From Oryzias latipes (taxonomy: Eukaryota > Chordata > Actinopteri > Beloniformes > Adrianichthyidae): a stretch of 64,000 bases of DNA. Under the pieces are notes generated by a model. The model saw only the letters and a program-made list of their open reading frames with translations, did not search any database and was not told the DNA's origin. Positions 24,646 to 37,000 of the stretch are shown here, piece by piece. How positions within the stretch are numbered: the first letter of the stretch is position 1; every line of letters starts with the position of its first letter. The stretch is from positions 434,001 to 498,000 of the forward strand of contig NC_019870.2 of NCBI RefSeq assembly GCF_002234675.1, read 5' to 3'. The position numbers and the translations under genes are program-made.

Positions 24646-25717
24646 AATGTGGAGGCTGTTGCTGCTCCACCTGTTTCTGCTCCACCTGTTTCTGCTCCAC
24701 CTGTTTCTGCTCCACCTGTTGCTGTTCCACCTGTTGCTGCTCCACCTGTTGCTGCTCCACCTGTTGCTGTTCCACCTGTTTCTGCTCCACCTGTTGCTGC
24801 TCCACCTGTTTCTGCTCCACCTGTTGCTGCTCCACCTGTTTCTGCTCCACCTGTTTCTGCTCAACCTGTTGCTGCTCCACCTGTTTCTGCTCCACCTGTT
24901 TCTGCTCCACCTGTTGCTGCTCCACCTGTTTCTGCTCCACCTGTTTCTGCTCCACCTGTTGCTGCTCCACCTGTTGCTGCTCCACCTGTTTCTGCTCCAC
25001 CTGTTGCTGCTCCACCTGTTTCTGCTCCACCTGTTTCTGCTCCACCTGTTGCTGCTCCACCTGTTGCTGCTCCACCTGTTTCTGCTCCACCTGTTTCTGC
25101 TCCACCTGTTTCTGCTCCACCTGTTTCTGCTCCACCTGTTGCTGCTCCACCTGTTTCTGCTCCACCTGTTGCTGCTCCACCTGTTAATGCTCCACCTGTT
25201 TCTGCTCCACCTGTTGCTGCTCCACCTGTTTCTGCTCCACCTGTTTCTGCTCCACCTGTTGCTGCTCCACCTGTTTCTGCTCCACCTGTTTCTGCTCCAC
25301 CTGTTGCTGCTCCACCTGTTTCTGCTCCACCTGTTTTTGCTCCACCTGTTGCTGCTCCACCTGTTTCTGCTCCACCTGTTTCTGCTCCACCTGTTGCTGC
25401 TCCACCTGTTTCTGCTCCACCTGTTTCTGCTCCACCTGTTGCTGCTCCACCTGTTTCTGCTCCACCTGTTTCTGCTCCACCTGTTTCTGCTCCACCTGTT
25501 TCTGCTCCACCTGTTTCTGCTCCACCTGTTGCTGCTCCACCTGTTAATGCTCCACCTGTTTCTGCTCCACCTGTTGCTGCTCCACCTGTTTCTGCTCCAC
25601 CTGTTGCTGCTCCACCTGTTGCTGTTCCACCTGTTTCTGCTCCACCTGTTGCTGTTCCACCTGTTTCTGCTCCACCTGTTGCTGTTCCACCTGTTGCTGC
25701 TCCACCTGTTGCGTCTG
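24646..25717. repeat. 15-bp E-box minisatellite
   Basis: About 71 copies of the 15-bp unit TCTGCTCCACCTGTT or GCTGCTCCACCTGTT in unbroken 15-bp register, with no indel from 24661 to 25710. Minor variants are GCTGTTCC, AATGCTCC, TTTGCTCC and one CAACCTG. Nearly every unit contains the E-box CACCTG/CAGGTG. The AATGCT variant occurs at 25186 and 25546, exactly 24 units apart, with similar flanking units, which indicates an internal segmental duplication. Open frames in all phases (a PPVSAPPVAA repeat on +, VEQKQVEQQQ on -) result from the absence of stop codons in the unit. Confidence 0.97.
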
Positions 25718-26565
25718 GTCTCCACCTGTTGTCTCTCTTCTTCCCCCTCCTCCTGCCTGGATCCTCGGCCTCTGAAGAGCTCATGGATGGGCTCTCGGGT
25801 GGTGCTGCTCTGCAGCAGATTAGCACAGGAACACGTGTCGGGCGCCCACGCCTCCCACAGACATGAGTGGGGGTGTTATCTCCCGCCTGCAGGCTGCGAT
25901 AAGGAGTGTCTGGGGACGAGGAGCTGCTCCTGGTCACGGATGAGAGGGAACATTGTTCCGCGGGCGGCAGAACACGTGCAGGTTAATTGTTCTGATGCTG
26001 AGGATCATTACCTGGATCCTCTGAGGAGGGGCTCACCTGTCAGCCTGGGGGTGGGATCGAGACGGGAGTCAGCCAGAGTTCCTGGTTCCGGTTTGAGTCC
26101 AGAGGACCTGCTTTAACTGGGAACGTTATCCTGAATTAACTCCTTTTACGGTCATCATCCTGCATTTGCAGCTTCCAGCAGTAGGTGGCAGCACCAATTC
26201 CTTGTTTTAGCAGGAACTGGCTTAGCATTCGACCACATAACTCCATTCAGGGTCACTGTGTTGCTGGGGCCTATCCCTGCTGTTGTTGGGTGAGTGAGGG
26301 GGTTACAGATGAACATCCCAGAACCCCAGCGAGTTGAGTTTTGGTTCTGGTTCCAGATTGGCGCTTACACCTCAGCTGCTTTTTGTTGGAACATGTTCTG
26401 GACTCTGCTGGTCCTGGTTCAGGTTTCTGTGCCCTTTAGCTGAATTTATGTGGTTGTTTTGTTTCCTGAATAAAAAATTTGGTTCCTTCTGCTCTGGTCT
26501 CCTGTGTTTGGTTCATGTTCCTGCATGAGAACCCACTCCAAGGACAAACAACTCTCATTTCCTCA
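25718..26565. other. Non-coding region after the 15-bp array
   Basis: No gene supported. A CTCF-like motif GCAGTAGGTGGCAGC is at 26178-26192. About 26235-26310 is a diverged copy of the interspersed repeat also present at 19850-19965. Confidence 0.5.
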
Positions 26566-26569
26566 TTAA

Positions 26570-26785
26570 CCCTTGTTCTATCCTAGGCACTTTAACGTTG
26601 GGAGTGGGGTCATCTAGACCCACTAGACAGTGCTCTGAACCTTTTTTCTTCAATGATTTGTGATCTTCACTGGTGTCCATGGATTACATGAAATCTTTCC
26701 ACCTTTATCCACCTTTGTCATGGTAGGGAGAACATGTCAATGGAACGGGGGGGGGGGGGGGGGGTCATCTAAGATAGCACAAGGG
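26570..26785. mobile_element. piggyBac-type MITE with TTAA target sites
   Basis: A 216-bp element flanked by TTAA on both sides (26566-26569 and 26786-26789). Terminal inverted repeats are CCCTTGTTCTATC at the left and GATAGCACAAGGG at the right, with one mismatch. TTAA duplication with CCCTTG-like ends is the piggyBac hallmark. It has no transposase and contains an internal run of about 18 G near 26746-26763. Confidence 0.85.
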
Positions 26786-27059
26786 TTAATGTTCTGCTCC
26801 GATCGTCTTCTGATGTTTTTTACCGATGATGACGCCGTTTTCAGCCTAAATCCAACCTGTGTGTCGCTTTCTATGATATCAGTTCATCAGAAATTCGCCT
26901 CTGAGATGTGGGCGGGACTGTTGGCGTGGCTCACCCCCGCCCCCCTTCCTGTCACTGACAGCCAGAGAAAGGAGCCCCCCCCATGTATTTTCTACGTCCC
27001 AAACATGATCTTTGTCAAACGGCAAAGAAAACTCAGAAATGCACTTTTAATCTGAAATT

Positions 27060-27480
27060 CTTTTATAAATGGCTCCTCTCTGCTCCTGCTCCTACACTTG
27101 ACTGTGAACCCCCCCTCTGGCTCGCCTGGCGCCACCAGCAACCCCCCGCCCCCCAACTCCATCTGGATGAAGCTCGTCTGCTGGACTATTCAAACATGTA
27201 GTTGTAGAGTTGGATAAGCTAATTCTCTCTGAGAGTTCTGGTACATCTGTCCGTCCTGGGGGAGGACCCCTCCTTCATGTGGACCCCCCTGAGTTTTTTT
27301 GGGAGTTTTTCCTCACAGAGAAGGAGAGTCTGTGGGCAGAGATGTTAGTTTAGTTTAGTCTGTTTCTCTTTTTGAATTCTACGTTTTCATGATTTGATGG
27401 TTGTCACCATATGAAGCCATTGAGACGACGGTTGTTGTGACTTTGGACTACATAAATAAAACTGAATAGAACTTCATAAA
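27060..27480 (+). mobile_element. LINE/SINE 3' tail (copy 2)
   Basis: It contains CTGCTCCTGCTCCTACAC, then GATGAAGCTCGTCTGCTGGAC, then GTCCGTCCTGGGGGAGGA, and ends with AAATAAAACTGAATAG. The same blocks in the same order occur at 51600-52237. TATAAATG near 27063 and CATAAATG near 27474 could be diverged target-site duplications. The element abuts the assembly gap. Confidence 0.75.
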
Positions 27481-27484
27481 TGTC

Positions 27485-28484
27485 NNNNNNNNNNNNNNNN
27501 NNNNNNNNNNNNNNNNNNNNNNNNNNNNNNNNNNNNNNNNNNNNNNNNNNNNNNNNNNNNNNNNNNNNNNNNNNNNNNNNNNNNNNNNNNNNNNNNNNNN
27601 NNNNNNNNNNNNNNNNNNNNNNNNNNNNNNNNNNNNNNNNNNNNNNNNNNNNNNNNNNNNNNNNNNNNNNNNNNNNNNNNNNNNNNNNNNNNNNNNNNNN
27701 NNNNNNNNNNNNNNNNNNNNNNNNNNNNNNNNNNNNNNNNNNNNNNNNNNNNNNNNNNNNNNNNNNNNNNNNNNNNNNNNNNNNNNNNNNNNNNNNNNNN
27801 NNNNNNNNNNNNNNNNNNNNNNNNNNNNNNNNNNNNNNNNNNNNNNNNNNNNNNNNNNNNNNNNNNNNNNNNNNNNNNNNNNNNNNNNNNNNNNNNNNNN
27901 NNNNNNNNNNNNNNNNNNNNNNNNNNNNNNNNNNNNNNNNNNNNNNNNNNNNNNNNNNNNNNNNNNNNNNNNNNNNNNNNNNNNNNNNNNNNNNNNNNNN
28001 NNNNNNNNNNNNNNNNNNNNNNNNNNNNNNNNNNNNNNNNNNNNNNNNNNNNNNNNNNNNNNNNNNNNNNNNNNNNNNNNNNNNNNNNNNNNNNNNNNNN
28101 NNNNNNNNNNNNNNNNNNNNNNNNNNNNNNNNNNNNNNNNNNNNNNNNNNNNNNNNNNNNNNNNNNNNNNNNNNNNNNNNNNNNNNNNNNNNNNNNNNNN
28201 NNNNNNNNNNNNNNNNNNNNNNNNNNNNNNNNNNNNNNNNNNNNNNNNNNNNNNNNNNNNNNNNNNNNNNNNNNNNNNNNNNNNNNNNNNNNNNNNNNNN
28301 NNNNNNNNNNNNNNNNNNNNNNNNNNNNNNNNNNNNNNNNNNNNNNNNNNNNNNNNNNNNNNNNNNNNNNNNNNNNNNNNNNNNNNNNNNNNNNNNNNNN
28401 NNNNNNNNNNNNNNNNNNNNNNNNNNNNNNNNNNNNNNNNNNNNNNNNNNNNNNNNNNNNNNNNNNNNNNNNNNNNNNNNNNNN
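27485..28484. other. Assembly gap of exactly 1000 N
   Basis: Exactly 1000 N, so the length is a placeholder. It hides the left boundary of the heptamer array. Confidence 0.99.
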
Positions 28485-31400
28485 TCTTTGCTCTCGGCTC
28501 TCGGTTCTCAGCTCTTGGTTGTCTGCTCTCGGTTCCCAGCTCCCGGTTCTTGGTTGTTTGCTCTCGTCTCTCGGTTCTCAGCTTTCGGTTCTTGGTTCTT
28601 TGCTCTCGGTTCTCTGTTATCAGCTTTCGGCTCTTGTATCCTGGCTCTTGGTTCTTTGCTCTCGTCTGTCGGTTCTCAGCTTTCGGTTCTTGGTTCTTTG
28701 CTCTCGTTTCTTTGCTCTCGGTTTTCAGCACTAGGTTCTTTGCTCTCGTCCCTCAGTTCTCAGCTCTCGCTTCTTGGTTTTTTGTTTTCGTCTCTCGGTT
28801 CTCAGCTCTCGGTGTTTGGTTGTTTTCTCTCGTCTCTCGGTTCTCACCTCTCGGTTCTTTGCTCTCGGTTCTCTTTTCTCAGCTTTCGGCCCTCGGTTCT
28901 TGGTTCTTTGCTCTCGTCCCTTGGATCTCAGCTCTCAGCTCTCGGTTCTCAGCTCTTGGTTTTTGGTCCTTTGCTCTTTGTTCTCGGCTCCTGGTTCTTT
29001 GCTCTTGGTTGTTTGCGGCCCTCTTGTTTCTCAGCTTTTCGGTTCTTGGTTCTTTGCTCTCGGTTCTTTGTTCTCAGCTTTCGGCTCTCAGTTCTTGGTT
29101 CTTTGCTCTCGGTTGTCTGTTTTCAGCTTTCAGCTCTCGGTTCTTGGCTCTTGGTTTTTTGCTCTCGGTTCTCAGCTCTCGGTTCTTTGCTCTCGGCTCT
29201 CAGGCCTCAGCTCTTGGTTGTTTGCTCTCGGTTCCCAGCTCCCGGTTCTTGGTTGTTTGCTCTCGTCTCTCGGTTCTCAGCTTTCGGTTTCTTGGTTCTT
29301 TGCTCTCGGTTCTCTGTTATCAGCTTTCGGCTCTTGGTTCTTTGCTCTCGGTTCTCAGCTCTCGGTTCTTGGCTCTTGGTTTTTTGCTCTCGGTTCTCAG
29401 CTCTCGGTTCTTTGCTCTCGGCTCTCGGTTCTCAGCTCTTGGTTGTTTGCTGTCGGTTCCCAACTCCCGGTTCTTGGTTGTTTGCTCTCGTCTCTCGGTT
29501 CTCAGCTTTCGGTTCTCGGCTGTTGGATATTTGGTCATGGTTTTCGGCTTTCGGTTCTCAGCTCTCGGTTCTTGGTGCTTTGCTCTCGGTTCTCTGTTCT
29601 CAGCTTTCGGTTCTTGGTTCTTTGCTCTCGGTTCTCTTTTCTCAGCTTTCGGCTCTCGGTTCTTGGCTCTTGGTTCTTTGCTTTCGGTTCTCAGCTCTCG
29701 GTTCTTGGTTCTTTGCTCACGTCTCTCGGTTCTCAGTTCTCAGCTCTAGGTTCTAGGTATTTTGCTCTTGGCTCTCGGTTCTCAGGTCTTGGTTCTTGGT
29801 TTTTTGCTCTCGGTTCTCAGCTTTCGGTTCTCGGCTCTTGGATCTTTGGTCTTGGTTTTCGGCTCTCGGTTCTTGGTTCTTTGCTCTCGGTTCTTTGCTA
29901 TTGTCTCTCGGTTCTCGGCTCTCAGCTATTGGTTGTTTGCTCTCGGTTCTCAGCTTTCGGCTCTTGGATCTTTGCTCTTGTTTATCGGCTCTTGGATCTT
30001 TGCTCTTGGTTCTCGGCTCTTGGCTCTCGGTTCTTTGCTCTTGTCTCTCGGTTCTCGGTTCTCAGCTCTTGGTTATTTGCTCTCGGTTCTCAGCTCACGG
30101 TTCTTGGCTCTTGGTTTTTTGCTCTCGGTTCTCAGCTCTCGGTTCTTTGCTCTCGGCTCTCGGTTCTCAGCTCTTGGTTGTCTGCTCTCGGTTCCCAGCT
30201 CCCGGTTCTTGGTTGTTTGCTCTCGGTTCTCTGTTATCAGCTTTCGGCTCTTGGTTCCTGGCTCTTGGTTCTTTGCTCTCGTCTGTCGGTTCTCAGCTTT
30301 CGGTTCTTGGTTCTTTGCTCTCGTTTCTTTGCTCTCGGTTCTCAGCACTCGGTTCTTTGCTCTCGTCCCTCAGTTCTCAGCTCTCGCTACTTGGTTTTTT
30401 GCTCTCGTCTCTCGGTTCTCAGCTCTGGGTTTTTGGTTGTTTTCTCTCGTCTCTCGGTTCTCACCTCTCGGTTCTTTGCTCTCGGTTCTCTGTTCTCAGC
30501 TTTCGGCTCTCGGTTCTTGGTTCTTTCCTCTCGTCCCTTGGATCTCGGCTCTCAGCTCTCGGTTATCAGCTCTTGGTTTTTGGTCCTTTGCTCTTGGTTC
30601 TCGGCTCTTGGTTCTTTGCTCTTGGTTGTTTGCGGCCCCCTTGTTTCTCAGCTTTTCGGTTCTTGGTTCTTTGCTCTCGGTTCTCTGTTTTCAGCTTTCG
30701 GCTCTCAGTTCTTGGTTCTTTGCTCTCGGTTGTCTGTTTTCAGCTTTCAGCTCTCGGTTCTTGGCTCTTGGTTTTTTGCTTTCGGTTCTCAGTTCTTGGT
30801 TCTTTGCTCTCGGTTCTTTGCTCTTGTTTTTCGGTTCTCGGTTCTCAGCTCTTGGTTGTTTGCTCTCGATTCTCAGCTTTCGGCTCTTGGATCTTTGCTC
30901 TTGGTTCTCGGCTCTTGGATCTTTGCTCTTGGTTCTCGGTTCTCGGTTCTCGATTCTTAGCTCTCGGTTCCTGATTCTCTGCTCTCGGTTCTTTGCTCTC
31001 GTCTCAGCTCTCGGTTCTTGGTCCTTTGCTCTCGGTTCTCGGTTCTCCGCTTTCGGCTCTCGGCTCTTGGATCTTTGTTCTTGCTTTTCGGCTCTTGGTT
31101 CTTGGTTTTTTGCTCTCGTCTCTCGGTTTTCAGCTCTCGGTTCTTGGTTCTTTGCTCTCGTCATTCGGTTCTCAGCTCTCGGTTCTTGGTTGTTTGCTCT
31201 TGTCTCTCGGTTCTCAGCTCTCGGTTCTTTGCTCTCGGTTCTCTGTTCTCAGCTTTCGGCTCTCGGTTCTTGACTCTTGGTTCTTTGCTCTCGGTTCTCT
31301 GCTCTTGGTTCTTTACTATCGTCTCTCGGTTCTCAGTTTTTAGCTTCAGGTTCTATGTTTTTTGCTTTAGGCTCTCGGTTCTCGGCTCCTGGTTCCTGGT

Positions 31401-32318
31401 TCTTTGCTCTCGGTTATCAGCTTTCGGTTGTCGGCTCTTGGATCTTTGGTCTTGGTTTTCGGCTCTCGGTTCTCAGCTCTCCGTTCTTGGTTCTTTGCTC
31501 TCGGTTCTTTGCTCTTGTTTTTCGGTTATCGGTTCTCAGCTCTTGGTTGTATGCTCTCGATTCTCAGCTTTCGGCTCTTGTATCTTTGCTCTTGGTTCTC
31601 TGCTCTTGGATCTTTGCTCTTGGTTCTCGGTTCTCGGTTCTCGGTTCTTAGCTCTCGGTTCCTGATTCTCTGCTCTCGGTTCTTTGCTCTCGTCTCAGCT
31701 CTCGGTTCTTGGTCCTTTGCTCTCGGTTCTCGGTTCTCCGCTTTCGGCTCTCGGCTCTTGGATCTTTGCTCTTGCTTTTCGGCTCTTGGTTCTTGGTTTT
31801 TTGCTCTCGTCTCTCGGTTTTCAGCTCTCGGTTCTTGGTTCTTTGCTCTCGTCATTCGGTTCTCAGCTCTCGGTTCTTGGTTGTTTGCTCTTGTCTCTCG
31901 GTTCTCAGCTCTCGGTTCTTTGCTCTCGGTTCTCTGTTTTCAGCTTTCGGCTCTCGGTTCTTGGCTCTTGGTTCTTTGCTCTCGGTTCTCAGCTCTTGGT
32001 TCTTTACTATCGTCTCTCGGTTCTCAGTTTTTAGCTTCAGGTTCTATGTTTTTTGCTTTAGGCTCTCGGTTCTCGGCTCATGGTTCTTGGTTCTTAGCTG
32101 TCGGTTCTCAGCTTTCGGTTCTCGGCTCTTGGATCTTTGGTCTTGGTTTTCGGCTCTCGGTTCTCAGCTCTCGGTTCTTGGTTATTTGCTCTCGGTCCTC
32201 TGTTCTCAGCTTTCGGCTCTCGGTTCTTGGCTCTTGGTTCTTTGCTTTCGGTTCTCAGCTCTCGGTTCTTGGTTCTTTGCTCTCGTCTCTCTGTTCTCAG
32301 CTCTAGGTTCTAGGTTAT

Positions 32319-34026
32319 TTGCTCTCGGCTCTCGGTTCTCAGCTCCTGGTTCCTGGTTCTTTGCTCTCGGTTCTCAGCATTCAGTTCTCGGCTCTTGGAT
32401 ACTTGGTCTTGGTTTTCGGCTCTCGGTTCTCAGCTCTCAGTTCTTGGTTCTTTGCTCTCGGTTCTTTGTTTTCGTCTCTCTGTTCTCGGTTCTCAGCTTG
32501 TGGCTCTTGGATCTTTGCTCTTGGTTCTCGGCTCTTGGATATTTGCTCTTGGTTCTCGGCTCTCGGTTCTCGGTTTTCAGCTCTAGGTTCTAGGTTTTTT
32601 GCTCTCGGCTCTCGGTTCTCAGCTCCTGGTTCTCGGTTCTTTGCTCTCGGTTCTCAGCTTTCGGTTCTCGGCTCTTGGATCTTTGGTCTTGGTTTTCGGC
32701 TCTCGGTTCTTGGTTCTTTGCTCTCGGTTCTTTGCTCTTGTCTGTCGGTTCTCGGTTCTCAGCTCTTGGTTCTTTGCTCTCGGTTCTCAGCTTTCGGTTC
32801 TCGGCTCTTGGTTTTCGGCTCTGGGTTCTCAGCTCTACCTTCTTGGTTCTTTGCTCTCGGTTCTCTGTTCTTAGCTTTCGGCTCTGGGTTCTTGGTTCTT
32901 TGCTCTCGGTTCTCTGTTCTTAGCTTTCGGCTCTCGGTTCTTGGTTCTTTGCTCTCTGCTCTCTTTTCTCAGCTTTCGGCTTTCGGTTCTTGGCTCTTGG
33001 TTCTTTGCTTTCGGTTCTCAGCTCTCGGTTCTTGGTTATTTGCTCTCGGTCCTCTGTTCTCAGCTTTCGGCTCTCGGTTCTTGGCTCTTGGTTCTTTGCT
33101 TTCGGTTCTCAGCTCTCGGTTCTTGGTTCTTTGCTCTCGTCTCTCTGTTCTCAGCTCTAGGTTCTAGGTTATTTGCTCTCGGCTCTCGGTTCTCAGCTCC
33201 TGGTTCCTGGTTCTTTGCTCTCGGTTCTCAGCATTCAGTTCTCGGCTCTTGGATACTTGGTCTTGGTTTTCGGCTCTCGGTTCTCAGCTCTCAGTTCTTG
33301 GTTCTTTGCTCTCGGTTCTTTGTTTTCGTCTCTCTGTTCTCGGTTCTCAGCTTGTGGCTCTTGGATCTTTGCTCTTGGTTCTCGGCTCTTGGATATTTGC
33401 TCTTGGTTCTCGGCTCTCGGTTCTCGGTTTTCAGCTCTAGGTTCTAGGTTTTTTGCTCTCGGCTCTCGGTTCTCAGCTCCTGGTTCTCGGTTCTTTGCTC
33501 TCGGTTCTCAGCTTTCGGTTCTCGGCTCTTGGATCTTTGGTCTTGGTTTTCGGCTCTCGGTTCTTGGTTCTTTGCTCTCGGTTCTTTGCTCTTGTCTGTC
33601 GGTTCTCGGTTCTCAGCTCTTGGTTCTTTGCTCTCGGTTCTCAGCTTTCGGTTCTCGGCTCTTGGTTTTCGGCTCTGGGTTCTCAGCTCTACCTTCTTGG
33701 TTCTTTGCTCTCGGTTCTCTGTTCTTAGCTTTCGGCTCTGGGTTCTTGGTTCTTTGCTCTCGGTTCTCTGTTCTTAGCTTTCGGCTCTCGGTTCTTGGTT
33801 CTTTGCTCTCTGCTCTCTTTTCTCAGCTTTCGGCTTTCGGTTCTTGGCTCTTGGTTCTTTGCTTTCGGTTCTCAGCTCTCGGTTCTTTGCTCTCGTCTCT
33901 CGGTTCTCAGTTCTCAGCTCTAGGTTCTAGGTTATTTGCTCTCAGCTCTCGGTTCTCAGCTCCTGGTTCCTGGTTCTTTGCTCTCGGTTATCAGCTTTCG
34001 GTTGTCGGCTCTTGGATCTTTGGTCT
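32319..34026. repeat. 854-bp tandem duplication in heptamer array
   Basis: Blocks starting at 32319 and 33173 have the same sequence for most of 854 bp (exactly 122 heptamers). The identical 63-, 91- and 82-codon frames are each repeated at an offset of 854 bp (32395/33249, 32599/33453, 32675/33529). Confidence 0.85.
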
Positions 34027-37000
34027 TGGTTTTCGGCTCTCGGTTCTCAGCTCTCCGTTCTTGGTTCTTTGCTCTCGGTTCTTTGCTCTTGTTTTTCGGT
34101 TCTCGGTTCTCAGCTCTTGGTTGTTTGCTCTCGATTCTCAGGTTTCGGCTCTTGGATCTTTGCTCTTGGTTCTCGGCTCTTGGATCTTTGCTCTTGGTTC
34201 TCGGTTCTCGGTTCTTAGCTCTCGGTTCCTGATTCTCTGCTCTCGGTTCTTTGCTCTCGTCTCAGCTCTCGGTTCTTGGTCCTTTGCTCTCGGTTCTCGG
34301 TTCTCAGCTTTTGGCTCTTGGATCTTTGCTCTTGGTTCTCGGCTCTTGGATATTTGCTCTTGGTTCTCGGCTCTCGGTTCTCGGTTTTCAGCTCTAGGTT
34401 CTAGGTTTTTTGCTCTCGGCTATCGGTTCTCAGCTCCTGGTTCTCGGTTCTTTGCTCTCGGTTCTCAGCTTTCGGTTCTCGGCTCTTGGATCTTTGGTCT
34501 TGGTTTTCGGCTCTCGGTTCTTGGTTCTTTGCTCTCGGTTCTTTGCTCTTGTCTGTCGGTTCTCGGTTCTCAGCTCTTGGTTCTTTGCTCTCGGTTCTCA
34601 GCTTTCGGTTCTCGGCTCTTGGTTTTCGGCTCTGGGTTCTCAGCTCTGGGTTCTTGGTTCTTTGCTCTCGGTTCTCTGTTCTTAGCTTTCGGCTCTGGGT
34701 TCTTGGTTCTTTGCTCTCGGTTCTCTGTTCTTAGCTTTCGGCTCTCGGTTCTTGGTTCTTTGCTCTCTGCTCTCTTTTCTCAGCTTTCGGCTTTCGGTTC
34801 TTGGCTCTTGGTTCTTTGCTTTCGGTTCTCAGCTCTCGGTTCTTTGCTCTCGTCTCTCGGTTCTCAGTTCTCAGCTCTAGGTTCTAGGTTATTTGCTCTC
34901 AGCTCTCGGTTCTCAGCTCCTGGTTCCTGGTTCTTTGCTCTCGGTTCTCTGTTCTTAGCTTTCGGCTCTCGGTTCTTGGTTCTTTGCTCTCTGCTCTCTT
35001 TTCTCAGCTTTCGGCTTTCGGTTCTTGGCTCTTGGTTCTTTGCTTTCGGTTCTCAGCTCTCGGTTCTTTGCTCTCGTCTCTCGGTTCTCAGTTCTCAGCT
35101 CTAGGTTCTAGGTTATTTGCTCTCATCTCTCGGTTCTCAGCTCCTGGTTCCTGGTTCTTTGCTCTCGGTTATCAGCTTTCGGTTGTCGGCTCTTGGATCT
35201 TTGGTCTTGGTTTTCGGCTCTCGGTTCTCAGCTCTCCGTTCTTGGTTCTTTGCTCTCGGTTCTTTGCTCTTGTTTTTCGGTTCTCGGTTCTCAGCTCTTG
35301 GTTGTTTGCTCTCGATTCTCAGGTTTCGGCTCTTGGATCTTTGCTCTTGGTTCTCGGTTCTCGGTTCTTAGCTCTCGGTTCCTGATTCTCTGCTCTCGGT
35401 TCTTTGCTCTCGTCTCAGCTCTCGGTTCTTGGTCCTTTGCTCTCGGTTCTCGGTTCTCAGCTTTTGGCTCTTGGATCTTTGCTCTTGGTTCTCGGCTCTT
35501 GGATATTTGCTCTTGGTTCTCGGCTCTCGGTTCTCGGTTTTCAGCTCTAGGTTCTAGGTTTTTTGCTCTCGGCTCTCGGTTCTCAGCTCCTGGTTCTCGG
35601 TTCTTTGCTCTCGGTTCTCAGCTTTCGGTTCTCGGCTCTTGGATCTTTGGTCTTGGTTTTCGGCTCTCGGTTCTTGGTTCTTTGCTCTCGGTTCTTTGCT
35701 CTTGTCTGTCGGTTCTCGGTTCTCAGCTCTTGGTTCTTTGCTCTCGGTTCTCAGCTTTCGGTTCTCGGCTCTTGGTTTTCGGCTCTGGGTTCTCAGCTCT
35801 GGGTTCTTGGTTCTTTGCTCTCGGTTCTCTGTTCTTAGCTTTCGGCTCTGGGTTCTTGGTTCTTTGCTCTCGGTTCTCTGTTCTTAGCTTTCGGCTCTCG
35901 GTTCTTGGTTCTTTGCTCTCTGCTCTCTTTTCTCAGCTTTCGGCTTTCGGTTCTTGGCTCTTGGTTCTTTGCTTTCGGTTCTCAGCTCTCGGTTCTTTGC
36001 TCTCGTCTCTCGGTTCTCAGTTCTCAGCTCTAGGTTCTAGGTTATTTGCTCTCAGCTCTCGGTTCTCAGCTCCTGGTTCCTGGTTCTTTGCTCTCGGTTA
36101 TCAGCTTTCGGTTGTCGGCTCTTGGATCTTTGGTCTTGGTTTTCGGCTCTCGGTTCTCAGCTCTCCGTTCTTGGTTCTTTGCTCTCGGTTCTTTGCTCTT
36201 GTTTTTCGGTTCTCGGTTCTCAGCTTTTGGTTGTTTGCTCTCGATTCTCAGCTTTCGGCTCTTGGATCTTTGCTCTTGGTTCTCGGCTCTTGGATCTTTG
36301 CTCTTGGTTCTCGGTTCTCGGTTCTTAGCTCTCGGTTCCTGATTCTCTGCTCTCGGTTCTTTGCTCTCGTCTCAGCTCTCGGTTCTTGGTCCTTTGCTCT
36401 CGGTTCTCGGTTCTCCGTTTTCGGCTCTTGGATCTTTCCTTTGCTTTTCGGCTCTTGGTTCTTGGTTTTTTGCTCTCGTCTCTCGGTTTTCAGCTCTCGG
36501 TTCTTGGTTCTTTGCTCTCGTCATTCGGTTCTCAGCTCTCGGTTTTTGGTTGTTTGCTCTTGTCTCTCGGTTCTCAGCTCTCGGTTCTTTGCTCTCGGTT
36601 CTCTGTTCTCAGCTTTCGGCTCTCGGTTCTTGGCTCTTGGTTCTTTGCTCTCGGTTCTCAGCTCTTGGTTCTTTACTATCGTCTCTCGGTTCTCAGTTTT
36701 TAGCTTCAGGTTCTATGTTTCTTGCTTTAGGCTCTCGGTTTTCGCCTCATGGTTCTTGGTTCTTTGCTGTCGGTTCTCAGCTTTCGGTTCTCGGCTCTTG
36801 GATCTTTGGTCTTGGTTTTCGGTTCTCGGTTCTCAGCTCTCGGTTCTTTGTTATTTGCTTTCGGTCCTCTGTTCTCAGCTTTCGGCTCTCGGTTCTTGGC
36901 TCTTGGTTCTTTGCTTTCGGTTCTCAGCTCTCGGTTCTTGGTTCTTTGCTCTCGTCTCTCTGTTCTCAGTTCTCAGCTCTAGGTTCTAGGTTATTTCCTC

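Noticed and set aside
24544..26116. Proline/valine- or glutamine-rich proteins from the 15-bp array
   Set aside because: Both strands are open over the same span, with simple periodic sequence and no conserved flanking domain.
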